A stretch of 64,000 nt of DNA from Microvirga sp. 17 mud 1-3 (GCF_003151255.1 NZ_CP029481.1:744001-808000), one strand, 5' to 3'; shown: positions 8,274-17,812, numbered from the stretch's first letter. A program made the numbers and translations. Notes: generated by a model from the sequence alone, not told the origin.

Positions 8274-9183
8274 CGATGAATTCCTGCTCTTGATCAATGA
8301 AATCGTCTACGCGCAAAACGTATGACCCATCCGCCTTGCCAACGTGGCACCAGAAAAGAGGGTGGTCGTTCCCTTCAAGTTTAACCCTACTCCGTGGTGT
8401 CGCTTGCAACTCCAAAATCTGTCCGATCTTTAAATCGGCAATTTCCCCAAGCGACAAATAGCGTTCTTCTAAGACAGCCTTAAGGGTCACCTCAGTGCGC
8501 TTGACCTCACTGGCGATCTGCTTTGTCCAGCGAGGATCGCGCGCCGAAGAATCGCCGGAAAGTACTCGTGCCAAGGTCTGACGCATTGGGTTGAGAACAG
8601 ACTGCGGAATGATGACAAACATCTCCCCGCCGCGGTTGAGAGCCTGAAGAAGAAATTTCGCGACGACGGATTGATTGTTGCGGCGACCAATCACCGCAAA
8701 ATCCATGCGCGTCTCAAGTCGCTCAAATTTAAATCGCGTATCTGTTACAAGTGCAAAGGACGCCTGTAAGGCTTTACCGATTTGTTCGAAGATTGCCTGA
8801 GCTATTCTTAATTCGATATTGGAGAACCCGCGCTCCTCGTCGACTGGCGGTTCGGAACCGTCCGAGCCGAGCAGGACCTCCACCATTGTGAACACGAAAT
8901 CCCGGTCGAAGCCAACTAGGACATGGCTGTCCCATTCAGGAGCGTGGAAAACGCCGGCGATAGCATTGGCTTCATACATCTCCAGAACGTCACCGATGCG
9001 TCCGCTCTCGATGCTGCTCAACGAATAGTACATTGGAGAGGCGGCCAGGTGCCGCAAGTGATCTGCACAGTGAGTTGCCATGCGATCAAAAATCACATGG
9101 AGCATAGGAAGGCGGTCGAGTGACAGCCCTGCCGCGTCGAGAAGCCGATCGCGAATGTCATTCGCATTGTGAGAGGCGTTCAT
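8254..9183 (-). CDS. fliM: FliM, flagellar motor switch protein
   Basis: A 309-residue FliM. The middle CheC-like domain spans about 45-215 and the C-terminal SpoA domain about 225-305 (LKAVLEERYLSLGEIADLKIG). The N-terminus lacks an obvious enteric-type LSQxEID CheY-P binding peptide, which is common in rhizobial FliM. It receives CheY-P and sets the rotation state of the motor. The ATG is only 2 bases after the motA stop, and its end overlaps the next small membrane gene. Confidence 0.93.
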   Translation of the reverse strand: MNASHNANDIRDRLLDAAGLSLDRLPMLHVIFDRMATHCADHLRHLAASPMYYSLSSIESGRIGDVLEMYEANAIAGVFHAPEWDSHVLVGFDRDFVFTMVEVLLGSDGSEPPVDEERGFSNIELRIAQAIFEQIGKALQASFALVTDTRFKFERLETRMDFAVIGRRNNQSVVAKFLLQALNRGGEMFVIIPQSVLNPMRQTLARVLSGDSSARDPRWTKQIASEVKRTEVTLKAVLEERYLSLGEIADLKIGQILELQATPRSRVKLEGNDHPLFWCHVGKADGSYVLRVDDFIDQEQEFIDDVLSR

Positions 9184-9185
9184 GA

Positions 9186-10073
9186 CTATGCAGCCTCCTT
9201 CTGTTCAGTATCGCCTCTCGAGCCGCCGGAGATGGTTGCCGCTTCCACTTCGTCGATTGTGGGGCGGTCTGCTGACGAGATTGCCTTTCGTCCGTGCTCA
9301 ACGGCGATTTGCGGAAGAGCACCATTCAAAGATGCGAGAAGTGTCTGCTTGACAATAATGTAGACCCGACACTGCTTCTCACGGGTCGCCTTTATCTTCT
9401 GTGCAAGCGGCGACAGTATCGCGTATGACAGAAAGATACCTGCGAACGTGCCGACGAGAGCGGCGCCAATGAGGCCTCCAAGCAGCTGGGGCGACTGATC
9501 GAGGGCGCCCATCGCCTTTACGATGCCAAGAACCGCCGCCACGATTCCGAGAGCCGGAAGGGCTTCTGCGACCGTTGTGATCGTCATATAAGGCTTAAGC
9601 TTGTCACGCCGCAAGGTCGCGATCTCTTCGTCCATGAGCGCCTCGATTTCGTGCGGCCTGGCGTTGCCGATGATAATCAGGCGAACATAATCGCAAATGA
9701 AGAGGGTGAGTTCAGGATCTTTCTGAATTTCAGGGTAATTGTCGAAGACAGCGGAATTTTGGGGGTCGTCGATGTGACTTTCAACTTCGTTACGCGGCTT
9801 CGAGCGTAGCTCACGCATCAAGGCATAAAGTAAGCCGAGGAGCGCTAAGTACTTGGCGCGCTTTGGTACGACACCGAGAATTGCCTCAACAGAGGCACGT
9901 CCAGTGTCGGCCACAACGGACATCGGGTTAGCAACGATGTAGGTTCCAACCGCAATTCCGCCGATGATGACGAACTCCCATGGCTGCCATATGACAGCCA
10001 AGTGTCCTCCCATCGCGGCGAAGCCGCCGAACAATGAGCCGATGGCGATGAGCAGACCAATAGCAACGCCCAA
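9186..10073 (-). CDS. motA: MotA, proton-channel stator subunit
   Basis: A 295-residue MotA with the four expected membrane segments: two near the N-terminus (residues 1-50) and two in the region 160-215 (ALGIVAAVLGIVKAMG and the GTFAGIFLSYAI helix). The start is TTG at 10073, supported by GAGG 8 bases upstream. MotA with MotB (not in this window) forms the stator that drives FliG. It heads the minus-strand operon motA-fliM-orf-fliN-fliG-flhB-orf. Confidence 0.94.
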   Translation of the reverse strand: MGVAIGLLIAIGSLFGGFAAMGGHLAVIWQPWEFVIIGGIAVGTYIVANPMSVVADTGRASVEAILGVVPKRAKYLALLGLLYALMRELRSKPRNEVESHIDDPQNSAVFDNYPEIQKDPELTLFICDYVRLIIIGNARPHEIEALMDEEIATLRRDKLKPYMTITTVAEALPALGIVAAVLGIVKAMGALDQSPQLLGGLIGAALVGTFAGIFLSYAILSPLAQKIKATREKQCRVYIIVKQTLLASLNGALPQIAVEHGRKAISSADRPTIDEVEAATISGGSRGDTEQKEAA

Positions 10074-10495
10074 GGATATAGCCTCAGAATAACACCTTCT
10101 GGAAAGGCTCCTTTAAAAGGAGAGGCTTGCGCGAGGCTGGAAGGCGGGATGAAAGGTTCAGGCAAGCTAGACAGCTTAAGACTGCCGAGAGGCGACAGAA
10201 AGTGAATTCGACAGATATGTGCTTCCGGCCAGTATTGCGCGGAAGGTTCTGTTGAGTAACTCCTTTCGTAAGGATTCCAGACCGCCGCGGTAATTGTGGA
10301 ATCGACGGCACAATAGGCAAGCTTAAGGCAACTCAGGTGCAGTAAGACAATGCCAAAAGCGCTTCATTGTCGGAACGTGGCGAGGCGGCGTGATGTTGCC
10401 CCCCTGGTTTGGAGCCTAGCTGCACATGTCGCAAATCCGCTCGTAACGAAATCACGTGCATACGAAAAGGCAAATCAGGAAGTGATGCTTTAAAC
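10074..10495. promoter_or_regulatory. Divergent intergenic region between motA and flgF
   Basis: 422 bases between two divergently transcribed flagellar operons, so both promoters should lie here. A 15-base palindrome CTCCTTTAAAAGGAG (10108-10122) lies 35 bases upstream of the motA start. A 6-base inverted pair CTTCCG/CGGAAG lies near 10220-10245. I see no clear sigma-70 or sigma-28 consensus. Short open frames here lack coding character. Confidence 0.5.
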
Positions 10496-11221
10496 ATGCA
10501 ATCATCTCTCTATGTAGCTCTATCGGCTCAGGTCGCTCTCGAAAAGCGCTTGAATACTGTCGCCAATAACATTGCGAATATTAATACCGGCGGATACCGG
10601 GCCGAGGAGATTAAGTTTGAGACTATTCTCTCGCAAGCTGGTGCGGGAACCGTATCTTTTGCCTCTTCTGGCGAAACTTATACGTCGCGCCGTATAGGAT
10701 CCGTGACCAGAACTGATAATCCGCTCGATGTTGCCATTCAGGGCGATGCCTGGCTGAGCATTAGTACACCATCAGGCCTCGCATACACGCGCGACGGCAG
10801 AATGAAGATGAATGAAGCAGGGGAACTGCAGACCATGGACGGCTATTCCGTTCTGGATCCTGGAGGGGCCCCCATTCTTCTGAATCCGCAGGATGGCGAG
10901 CCGACGATAGGGCGTGACGGGATGATCACGCAGCGAAATAATCAAATTGGTGCACTCGGTCTGTTTAAAATAGACAATAAGAGTCAACTCACGCGCATGG
11001 GAGGGTCAGCCGTGAAACCGAATCTTCCTGCGACGGCTATGCAGGACTTCACGTCCGTTGGAGTGCAGCAGGGATACGCCGAAGGTTCAAACGTCAATCC
11101 TGTGTTAGAGTTGACAAAGATGATCACGATCTCAAGGACCTTCGACAACGCAGCGGCGACAATATCTGAGACGGAATCGTCCATGATGAACGCTATTCGG
11201 TCGCTAGGCCCGAGCGCTTGA
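10496..11221 (+). CDS. flgF: FlgF, flagellar proximal rod protein
   Basis: A 241-residue rod protein. The N-terminus MQSSLYVALSAQVALEKRL followed by NTVANNIANINT is the conserved flagellar rod/hook start and fixes the start at 10496, although the frame is open further upstream. AGGAAG lies ahead at about 10478. The C-terminus has the matching coiled-coil segment (ELTKMITISRTFDNAAATI). FlgF is part of the rod together with FlgB, FlgC and FlgG, which are not in the window. It begins the plus-strand flagellar run. Confidence 0.92.
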   Translation: MQSSLYVALSAQVALEKRLNTVANNIANINTGGYRAEEIKFETILSQAGAGTVSFASSGETYTSRRIGSVTRTDNPLDVAIQGDAWLSISTPSGLAYTRDGRMKMNEAGELQTMDGYSVLDPGGAPILLNPQDGEPTIGRDGMITQRNNQIGALGLFKIDNKSQLTRMGGSAVKPNLPATAMQDFTSVGVQQGYAEGSNVNPVLELTKMITISRTFDNAAATISETESSMMNAIRSLGPSA

Positions 11222-11332
11222 CAGTATTGGGTGTTCTCTCTCCGAGGCCTTTAAGCTGTCTGTCTCGGATAAGGACTTGCCCTACAATGGATGTGGGAGA
11301 CTGCGTCGGGCGGTTTACACAAGGATCTAATC

Positions 11333-12654
11333 ATGCAGGCGCTGGATCGCCTCGAGTCCGCTATATTTGATGGTTTGCAGACCTTGCCGACAATTCTCGT
11401 TGGCGGAGAGGTCCGTGAGGTTACGCCGAGCTATTTTCGCGTTGCTGGAGTATCTTCATCTGTAAAGCTTGGAGATCGTATCGGATTCGAAAGCACATCT
11501 GGAATCCAGATCGGTGAGGTTGTCCGCATCGATGATGCTGGCGTAACAGTTAAGCCCTTTGACGGTCGCATCGATGCAACAGTTGGCGCTTATGCGTATC
11601 GAATAAGTGGGACGGGACTCAGCCCGCATCCGAGTTGGAAAGGGCGCGTTATTAATGCGCTCGGGGAGCCCATTGACGGGCTTGGAGCCCTTGTGCCGGG
11701 CGATTGTGCGATGTCGGCTGACATGGAGCCTCCGGCAGCGATGTCACGATCCCGCGTTTCAAAGCCCCTGCGGACCGGTGTGAGGGCGATAGACCTTTTC
11801 ACACCTCTTTGTGCTGGGCAAAGGATTGGCATCTTCGCAGGCTCGGGGTAGGTAAGTCTACCCTTCTTTCGATGCTAGCGCGCTGTACAGGCTTTGATAC
11901 AATCGTCATCGCTCTTGTGGGAGAGCGAGGGAGAGAAGTCCGGGAGTTTCTAGAGGGGCCAATTCTCGCAAATCGCGCCCGCTCGGTGACGATCGTCTCT
12001 ACGGGTGACGAGAGCCCAATGATGCGTCGCCAAGCCCCAAAAACAGCCTTGAGCATTGCAGAGTATTTCAGGGACCTCGGCGAATCCGTTCTCCTAATCG
12101 TTGATTCCGTTACACGGTATGCTCATGCGGCACGAGATGTTGCTCTTGCGGCAGGTGAGCCGGCGGTAGCACGCGGATATCCTCCGAGCGTCTTCAGTGA
12201 TCTTCCAAGGCTTCTGGAACGGTCGGGCCCCGGACTTGAGGGAAAGGGGACAATCTCAGGGATATTCTCCGTCCTCGTCGATGGAGATGATCACAACGAT
12301 CCTGTGGCTGACAGTATCCGCGGGACGCTCGATGGTCATATTGTTTTGGATCGAGCGATTGCTGATCAGGGACGGTATCCAGCGATCAACGTGCTTGGCT
12401 CCATTTCACGCCTGTCCGAACATGTATGGTCATCCGAGCAAAAGGAACTCGTTCGACGATTGCGGACGCTGATTTCCCGCTACGAGGATACGCGCGACCT
12501 GCGACTAATGGGCGGCTACCAAGCCGGGAGTGACACGGAACTCGACCAAGCTGTCGTCCTCGTTCCTAGAATATATGAGGCATTGCGTCAGGATCCCTCC
12601 ATGCCTCCCAGCGGAGACGCATTCATGGAACTCGCTCAGCTTTTGCGTCAGTAG
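11333..12654 (+). pseudogene. fliI: fliI, flagellar export ATPase, interrupted by a 1-base frameshift in Walker A
   Basis: The first part (from ATG 11333, with AAGGAT upstream) reads FliI through GIFAGSG and then hits TAG at about 11850. The second part continues in another frame as VGKSTLLSMLAR, with Walker B and the rest of an F1-like ATPase to 12654. Adding one G to the run in ggctcggggtaggt restores GSGVGKST and a full 440-residue protein, the normal FliI length. The whole downstream part is intact, so the lesion is recent or a sequencing error in a short G run. FliI energises loading of export substrates together with FliH and FliJ. As written, no functional ATPase would be made. Confidence 0.88.
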
Positions 12655-12765
12655 AACAGTACTGACTGCCAGAGTGATTGGGTGGATGTAAAAACTGCAA
12701 AGCCAGCCTCACACAAGCCATTCGCCTTTTACTGAGTGGGCGACTTTTACCTTTTGGAGCCTAGC

Positions 12766-14034
12766 ATGAGTCTCTATGGCGTTCTCCGCACTGGCGTTTC
12801 TGGTATGAATGCCCAGTCCAACAAGCTCGGGACAGTTGCCGAGAACATTCAGAACGCAAGCACGACGGGCTACAAGCGCTCCTCGACAGAGTTCTCATCG
12901 CTCATTTTGTCTTCGGGTAAGGGCGCATACAATTCCGGTGCCGTGACCACCACTGTCCGTTACTCGATCGGGGACCAGGGGCCGATTTCGTATACGACAT
13001 CGGGAAGTGATCTGGCGATTTCGGGAAACGGATTCTTCGTAGTGTCAGACGGGGCCGGGACACCATATCTGACCCGAGCAGGAAACTTCGTTGTCGATGG
13101 ACCGTCCGGGAATTTGTACAACGCTGCTGGCTTTAAGCTCATGGGCTACAATCTGTCCAAGGGGGATCCCTCGGTAGCGCTAAACAGTCTGGACGGGTTG
13201 GAGCCGGTCAATATTTCTTCGATGGCGATGCAGGCTCGCCCCTCTCGCACTGGATCCATTACAGGCAACCTGCCGTTTGATGCGACAGCCGTCGCTGCTG
13301 GGACCAGTCCCGGGGCTGGCGGAGCCGCATATACAAAGAAGTCGTCCCTTGTGACATATGATAATGTCGGCAACAAGGTGAAGCTCGACATCTACATGAC
13401 TAAGATTGCAGATGCGGATCCTCTTGCTACCCCCCCAACAAGCGGGCAATGGGAAGTATCTGTCTTCGATTCTTCGGCGACTCCGACGCTGCCTGGAACG
13501 CCGATTACAAGTGCCACAGGAACGTTGACCTTTGACGCAATGGGGCAACTGACTGGGACGGACACGCTATCGTTTGACATACCCAACGGTCAGGCGGGAT
13601 TTTCTCTTAGCATGAAGGGTATGACTCAGCTTGCAGGGGAGTATGACGTCGAGGGCGCCGCCGACGGAAATGCGCCTACTGCTGTGAAGGGGGCCGAGTT
13701 TGGGCCCGACGGCACGATCTTTGCCGTCTATGAGGATGGCACGCGCATTAAGGCCTACAAAATCCCGATCGCAGACGTTCCTAGTCCTGATAACCTGACC
13801 CCGCGAGCCGGCAATATTTACGAAGCCAGTATCGATTCCGGTGGGATTCAGGTTGGATTCGCAGGTCAAGGGGGACGAGGCACAATTGCAGTAGGGGCTC
13901 TCGAACAATCCAACGTAGATATTGGAACCGAGCTCACGGCAATGATCGAAGCACAGACCGGTTATACCGCAAACTCAAAGGTGTTTCAGACAGGGTCGGA
14001 GCTACTAGACGTTCTGATGAATCTGAAGCGCTGA
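12766..14034 (+). CDS. flgE: FlgE, flagellar hook protein
   Basis: A 422-residue hook protein. The start MSLYGVLRTGVSGMNAQSNK is typical and is preceded by TTGGAG, so 12766 is chosen over the upstream in-frame ATG at 12736. Ends are the conserved helical D0 segments (ALEQSNVDIGTELTAMIEAQ at the C-terminus), and the middle carries the hook domains rich in Gly, Ser and Thr. In rhizobia flgE commonly precedes flgK-flgL-flaF-flbT-flgD, as here. Direct adjacency to fliI looks like a rearranged order. Confidence 0.94.
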   Translation: MSLYGVLRTGVSGMNAQSNKLGTVAENIQNASTTGYKRSSTEFSSLILSSGKGAYNSGAVTTTVRYSIGDQGPISYTTSGSDLAISGNGFFVVSDGAGTPYLTRAGNFVVDGPSGNLYNAAGFKLMGYNLSKGDPSVALNSLDGLEPVNISSMAMQARPSRTGSITGNLPFDATAVAAGTSPGAGGAAYTKKSSLVTYDNVGNKVKLDIYMTKIADADPLATPPTSGQWEVSVFDSSATPTLPGTPITSATGTLTFDAMGQLTGTDTLSFDIPNGQAGFSLSMKGMTQLAGEYDVEGAADGNAPTAVKGAEFGPDGTIFAVYEDGTRIKAYKIPIADVPSPDNLTPRAGNIYEASIDSGGIQVGFAGQGGRGTIAVGALEQSNVDIGTELTAMIEAQTGYTANSKVFQTGSELLDVLMNLKR

Positions 14035-14059
14035 GTGGATTGGTTTAGGAGGTCGGAAT

Positions 14060-15547
14060 ATGGGTCTGTCATTAGCGCTTAATACTGCGCGCTCGTCCAT
14101 CCTTGCATCGTCGTCGCAGATGGCCGTAGTGTCCCGGAATACAGCTGGAGCGTCAGACCCAACATACTCGCGAAAGATCGCTACTCTGGTCGCGGGTGGA
14201 GGGGCTGCCCGTGTTGTCGTACAGCGCGCAGCAGATTCGGCTCTCTTTTATAAAATGCTCGAGACGACCTCTGACACTGTAAAGCAACAGGCAGTTCTCG
14301 AAGGCATAGACAAGCTAAAGCACACGGTTGGAGATTCCAACCTGAACCAATCGAGTGCAGCGCGGATTGGAGCGCTTAGTGCCGCACTTGAGCAATACGC
14401 GAACAAGCCGGATGACCCAATCTTGGCGCGAGCGGTCGTTGCGCGCGCCAATGAGCTTGTAACGATGCTCAATGATGCGACTGCGACAATTCAGAGGACA
14501 CGTCAGGAGGCAGACGCCAGCATTGCTGGATCCGTTGCCCGTGTGAACGATCTTCTGTCTCAGTTTAAGTCGGTCAACGATGCTGTAGTCAAAGGCACCG
14601 CTTCAGGCATTGATGTTAGCGACCAACTCGACACGCGGGATCATTTACTCGCCCAGCTTTCAGAAGAGATGGGGATCAGTGTCGTCACTCGCGAGAACAA
14701 CGATATTGCAATCTATACCGACAGCGGCGTGACGCTGTTCGAGAGGGTTCCCCGTAAGGTTGAGTTTTCTCCGACAAATACCTTTAACGCAAGTACAGTC
14801 GGATCGGCTGTTATCATTGATGGTGTTCCTGTAACGGGTTCAGGACCGATGCCCCTTAATTCAGGGAGATTGGTTGGACTTGTCCAGATACGTGACCAGG
14901 ATGCGGTTCTTTATCAGCAGCAGCTTGACGAGGTCGCTGAAGCCCTGATTGCCTCCTTTGCCGAGCAGAGCAAGGCCGATCCAACTTTATTCAAGGCTGG
15001 TCTTTTCGCGCAGTCCGGAACGATCGATATGCCTCCGGGATGGGACGATGATCCGGCGAGCCAAGCTAGCGCAGGCCTTGCAGGCAAGATCACCGTGAAC
15101 GCAGGTATCGATCCAGCGAAAGGTGGGGTCCTGGACCGTCTCAGGGATGGAGGGGCCAATGGGGATCCGGACTTCGTAGAGAACCCAGGGGTTCCGACGG
15201 GCTCAAATGCTGCCTACTCGGATCGGTTATACAAGCTTTCCCAAAACCTTAGCTCGGATCGTCCGTTCAACTCGGCGCTCGGGCTGGGCGATAAAACAAG
15301 CATCAAAAATTTTGCGGCCTCATCGGCGAGCTGGTTGGAGGGGAACCGCAAGACCGTATCGACAAACGTCAACTATCAGATGACGCTCCTAAGCCACGCA
15401 TCGGAAGCACTATCGAACGCAACCGGCGTGAATATGGACGACGAAACGGCGCTCATGTTGCAGCTTGAGAAATCTTACTCCGCATCAGCAAAACTCATCT
15501 CTGTCGTCAATGAGATGCTGCAGACCCTTCTCAACGCAGTGCGGTAA
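14060..15547 (+). CDS. flgK: FlgK, hook-filament junction protein 1
   Basis: A 495-residue FlgK/HAP1 located between flgE and flgL, with the N-terminal helical segment ALNTARSSILASSSQMAVV and a C-terminal flagellin-like helix (ALMLQLEKSYSASAKLISV). A strong AGGAGG precedes the ATG. It joins the hook to the filament together with FlgL. The middle region is variable, as usual. Confidence 0.93.
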   Translation: MGLSLALNTARSSILASSSQMAVVSRNTAGASDPTYSRKIATLVAGGGAARVVVQRAADSALFYKMLETTSDTVKQQAVLEGIDKLKHTVGDSNLNQSSAARIGALSAALEQYANKPDDPILARAVVARANELVTMLNDATATIQRTRQEADASIAGSVARVNDLLSQFKSVNDAVVKGTASGIDVSDQLDTRDHLLAQLSEEMGISVVTRENNDIAIYTDSGVTLFERVPRKVEFSPTNTFNASTVGSAVIIDGVPVTGSGPMPLNSGRLVGLVQIRDQDAVLYQQQLDEVAEALIASFAEQSKADPTLFKAGLFAQSGTIDMPPGWDDDPASQASAGLAGKITVNAGIDPAKGGVLDRLRDGGANGDPDFVENPGVPTGSNAAYSDRLYKLSQNLSSDRPFNSALGLGDKTSIKNFAASSASWLEGNRKTVSTNVNYQMTLLSHASEALSNATGVNMDDETALMLQLEKSYSASAKLISVVNEMLQTLLNAVR

Positions 15548-15551
15548 GGCG

Positions 15552-16601
15552 ATGAAGACAACATTCATTTCCACAATCAGTCTCTGGAATTCGCCTCGTA
15601 ACGCGCTGGCAAAGATGCAAGTGGATCTTGCCAAAGCGAACCAAGAGATTGCTACCGGTCGTTATTCGGACGTTGGGCTGGAGCTTGGATATCGAGCCGG
15701 GCAGGGAATATCACTGCGGCAGGAACGTTCCGAGCTCGATGCGCTCATTGATGGAAACGGCACGGTTTCCCTGCGCTTGAATGTTACGAAGACTTCTCTC
15801 GACAATATCCGCAGCACAGCGGAAACGTACCTCAATTCCCTTCTGTCGTTGCCGCCGCTCGAACGCGGTGCGGAAACCGTCAGAGACAGTGCGGCACTTA
15901 ATTTGAAAGCCTTGACGGCGGAGCTCAACAAATCCAGCGGCGGTCAGTATCTTTTCGCGGGAACTAACACGAAGCAAAAGCCGGTGAATGATTATATTGC
16001 TGGCTCTCCTGCGAAGACAGCTGTCGATGCAGCGTTCTTGGGACACTTTGGTAGGACGCAAACTGCCCCAACGGTCTTTGATATTACCGCGGAAGAGATG
16101 AGACTCTTCCTTAACGACAGTACCAATGACTTCAACAAGCTCTTTGATGGCTCTGATTGGGACAAGTGGTCTGCTGCGGCCGACAAGAATATTGAGAGCA
16201 AAATCTCGACATCAGAAAAGATCGAAACCTCAACGAACGCCAATGAAGCCGCCATGCGAAAGCTGGCCAAGGCCTATACGATAGCCTCGGATCTCGGCAT
16301 AGCCGGGATGCGGACGGAGACCCAACAAGTTGTTGTTGATAAGGTAATGCAACTGCTCGGTGAGGTGACTAACGATCTCGTTGAGATCCAGGCGAGGCTT
16401 GGAGATGCCGAGACGAAGGTCAAGAGTGCCAATGATCGAATGGATCTGCAGCGGAAGATCCTCGATCAAGGAGTAGGCCGTCTTGAAGAGGTCGATCCGG
16501 CCGAAGCTAAGACAAGGGTCGATGCTCTGACGACGCAGATTCAGATGTCATATTCGCTGACGGCCCAGTTGAGGCAGCTAAGCCTCTTAAACTACCTTTG
16601 A
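15552..16601 (+). CDS. flgL: FlgL, hook-filament junction protein 3
   Basis: A 349-residue flagellin-like junction protein. The start is ATG 15552 (MKTTFISTISLWNSPRNAL), 4 bases after the flgK stop; an upstream in-frame ATG would run inside flgK and is rejected. The N- and C-terminal helices (QVDLAKANQEIATGRYSDVG and the terminal SYSLTAQLRQLSLLNYL) are typical. It ends just before flaF. Confidence 0.92.
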   Translation: MKTTFISTISLWNSPRNALAKMQVDLAKANQEIATGRYSDVGLELGYRAGQGISLRQERSELDALIDGNGTVSLRLNVTKTSLDNIRSTAETYLNSLLSLPPLERGAETVRDSAALNLKALTAELNKSSGGQYLFAGTNTKQKPVNDYIAGSPAKTAVDAAFLGHFGRTQTAPTVFDITAEEMRLFLNDSTNDFNKLFDGSDWDKWSAAADKNIESKISTSEKIETSTNANEAAMRKLAKAYTIASDLGIAGMRTETQQVVVDKVMQLLGEVTNDLVEIQARLGDAETKVKSANDRMDLQRKILDQGVGRLEEVDPAEAKTRVDALTTQIQMSYSLTAQLRQLSLLNYL

Positions 16602-16615
16602 TATCAGTAGGATGC

Positions 16616-16966
16616 ATGATGTACCGCTTCTCATATGCCGAGATCCTTGAGGATGCTTCCGATGGTTGCCGTGAGAGGGAGCGATTGGCGTTCGACCGAG
16701 CCATCGATCTCTTGAAGGCGGCTAACAATGCTCCTCAAAATGCACCCGAGCGTTCCGATGCGATCTCCTTCGTGCAGCGCCTTTGGACAATTCTTATCGA
16801 GGATCTCATGAGCTCTGAGAATGGCCTGCCGGAAACTCTAAGGGCACAACTTGTCTCCATTGGTCTGTGGGTTATGAAAGAGGCTGATCTTGTTCGGCGG
16901 GGAGATTCGCAGAATTTTACGGCTCTCATCGAGATCAACACCATGATCCGCGATGGCTTGAAATGA
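16616..16966 (+). CDS. flaF: FlaF, flagellin synthesis regulator
   Basis: A FlaF-family protein of about 116 residues (MMYRFSYAEILED start; helical throughout; signature region around SFVQRLWTILIEDL). In Caulobacter and rhizobia FlaF is needed for flagellin translation or secretion and works against FlbT. Its stop overlaps the flbT start as ATGA. AGTAGGA lies a few bases upstream of the chosen ATG; ATG 16619 is an alternative. Confidence 0.9.
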   Translation: MMYRFSYAEILEDASDGCRERERLAFDRAIDLLKAANNAPQNAPERSDAISFVQRLWTILIEDLMSSENGLPETLRAQLVSIGLWVMKEADLVRRGDSQNFTALIEINTMIRDGLK

Positions 16967-17382
16967 GCAAGTCGATGCACCTGTCCTTAAAAGCCGGGGA
17001 GCGGATATTTATCAATGGCGCCGTTCTGCGGGTTGATCGGAAAGTGTCCATCGAGCTTCTGAACGATGCCACGTTTCTGATGGAAAACCACGTTTTGCAG
17101 GTCAGCGACGCGACAACACCGCTCCGGCAGCTATACTTTGTAGTCCAGGCGATCCTTATCGACCCGAGTAGTGCAGACAGGGCCCGCTCTGTCTTTAAGG
17201 ATTTGTTTGCTGCAACCCTCGAGTCCTTCTCGAATGAGGAGATCGTTCAAGGTCTGCATGATGTAGCGGCAATGGTTGAGGCAGAACGCCCCTTTGATGC
17301 GCTCAAGATTATTCGTGGTCTATACCCTGCTGAGAATGCAGTGTTATCCGGCGTCCCGCTTCCTCCTCATCGGGCCGCTTGA
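16963..17382 (+). CDS. flbT: FlbT, post-transcriptional flagellin repressor
   Basis: A 139-residue FlbT. The N-terminal half is strand-rich (LSLKAGERIFINGAVLRVDR) and the C-terminal half helical. In Caulobacter and Brucella FlbT binds the 5' leader of flagellin mRNA and controls its stability. The ATG overlaps the flaF stop, so the two regulators are translated together. Flagellin genes themselves are not in the window. Confidence 0.92.
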   Translation: MSKSMHLSLKAGERIFINGAVLRVDRKVSIELLNDATFLMENHVLQVSDATTPLRQLYFVVQAILIDPSSADRARSVFKDLFAATLESFSNEEIVQGLHDVAAMVEAERPFDALKIIRGLYPAENAVLSGVPLPPHRAA

Positions 17383-17397
17383 ATAAGGAGATCAGCA

Positions 17398-17811
17398 ATG
17401 GATGTCAGCAATGTCATGATGGCCAATGCGACTAATACGAAACAACGATCGAACTCGGCGGAAACAAACGCATCCGCAGCAAGCTTGAACTATAATACAT
17501 TTCTTAAGCTGCTACTCGAGCAAATGCGGAACCAGGACCCGACAGCCCCCATGAAATCGACTGATTACATGGCGCAGCTCGCTACCTTTTCGCAGGTTGA
17601 ACAGAGCATGATCGGCAACAACAAGCTTGATGCCTTGCTCTCGTCCTCAGCACTATCCCAGGTCGATAGCGTAATCGGCCGCACAGTTACGTCCGCGGAT
17701 GGCTCCATCTCGGGTCAGGTCTCCTCGGTCCGGATCACCAACGATGGCGCTGTCGCGAAACTGTCGACTGGCGACGAAGTTCTAATCGGTCCGGGCATCG
17801 TGATCAGCTGA
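17398..17811 (+). CDS. flgD: FlgD, hook-cap (hook assembly) protein
   Basis: A 137-residue FlgD. The conserved N-terminal region is present (LNYNTFLKLLLEQMRNQDPT, then STDYMAQLATFSQVEQ). It is shorter than enteric FlgD, as is usual in alphaproteobacteria where the C-terminal tudor/Ig part is reduced. AAGGAG precedes the ATG. It caps the growing hook and is removed on completion. The fliQ start follows 1 base after its stop. Confidence 0.92.
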   Translation: MDVSNVMMANATNTKQRSNSAETNASAASLNYNTFLKLLLEQMRNQDPTAPMKSTDYMAQLATFSQVEQSMIGNNKLDALLSSSALSQVDSVIGRTVTSADGSISGQVSSVRITNDGAVAKLSTGDEVLIGPGIVIS

Positions 17812-17812
17812 G

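Noticed and set aside
11840..11860. Programmed frameshift in fliI
   Set aside because: No slippery heptamer with downstream structure is obvious, and the site is a plain G run; mutation or sequencing error is simpler.
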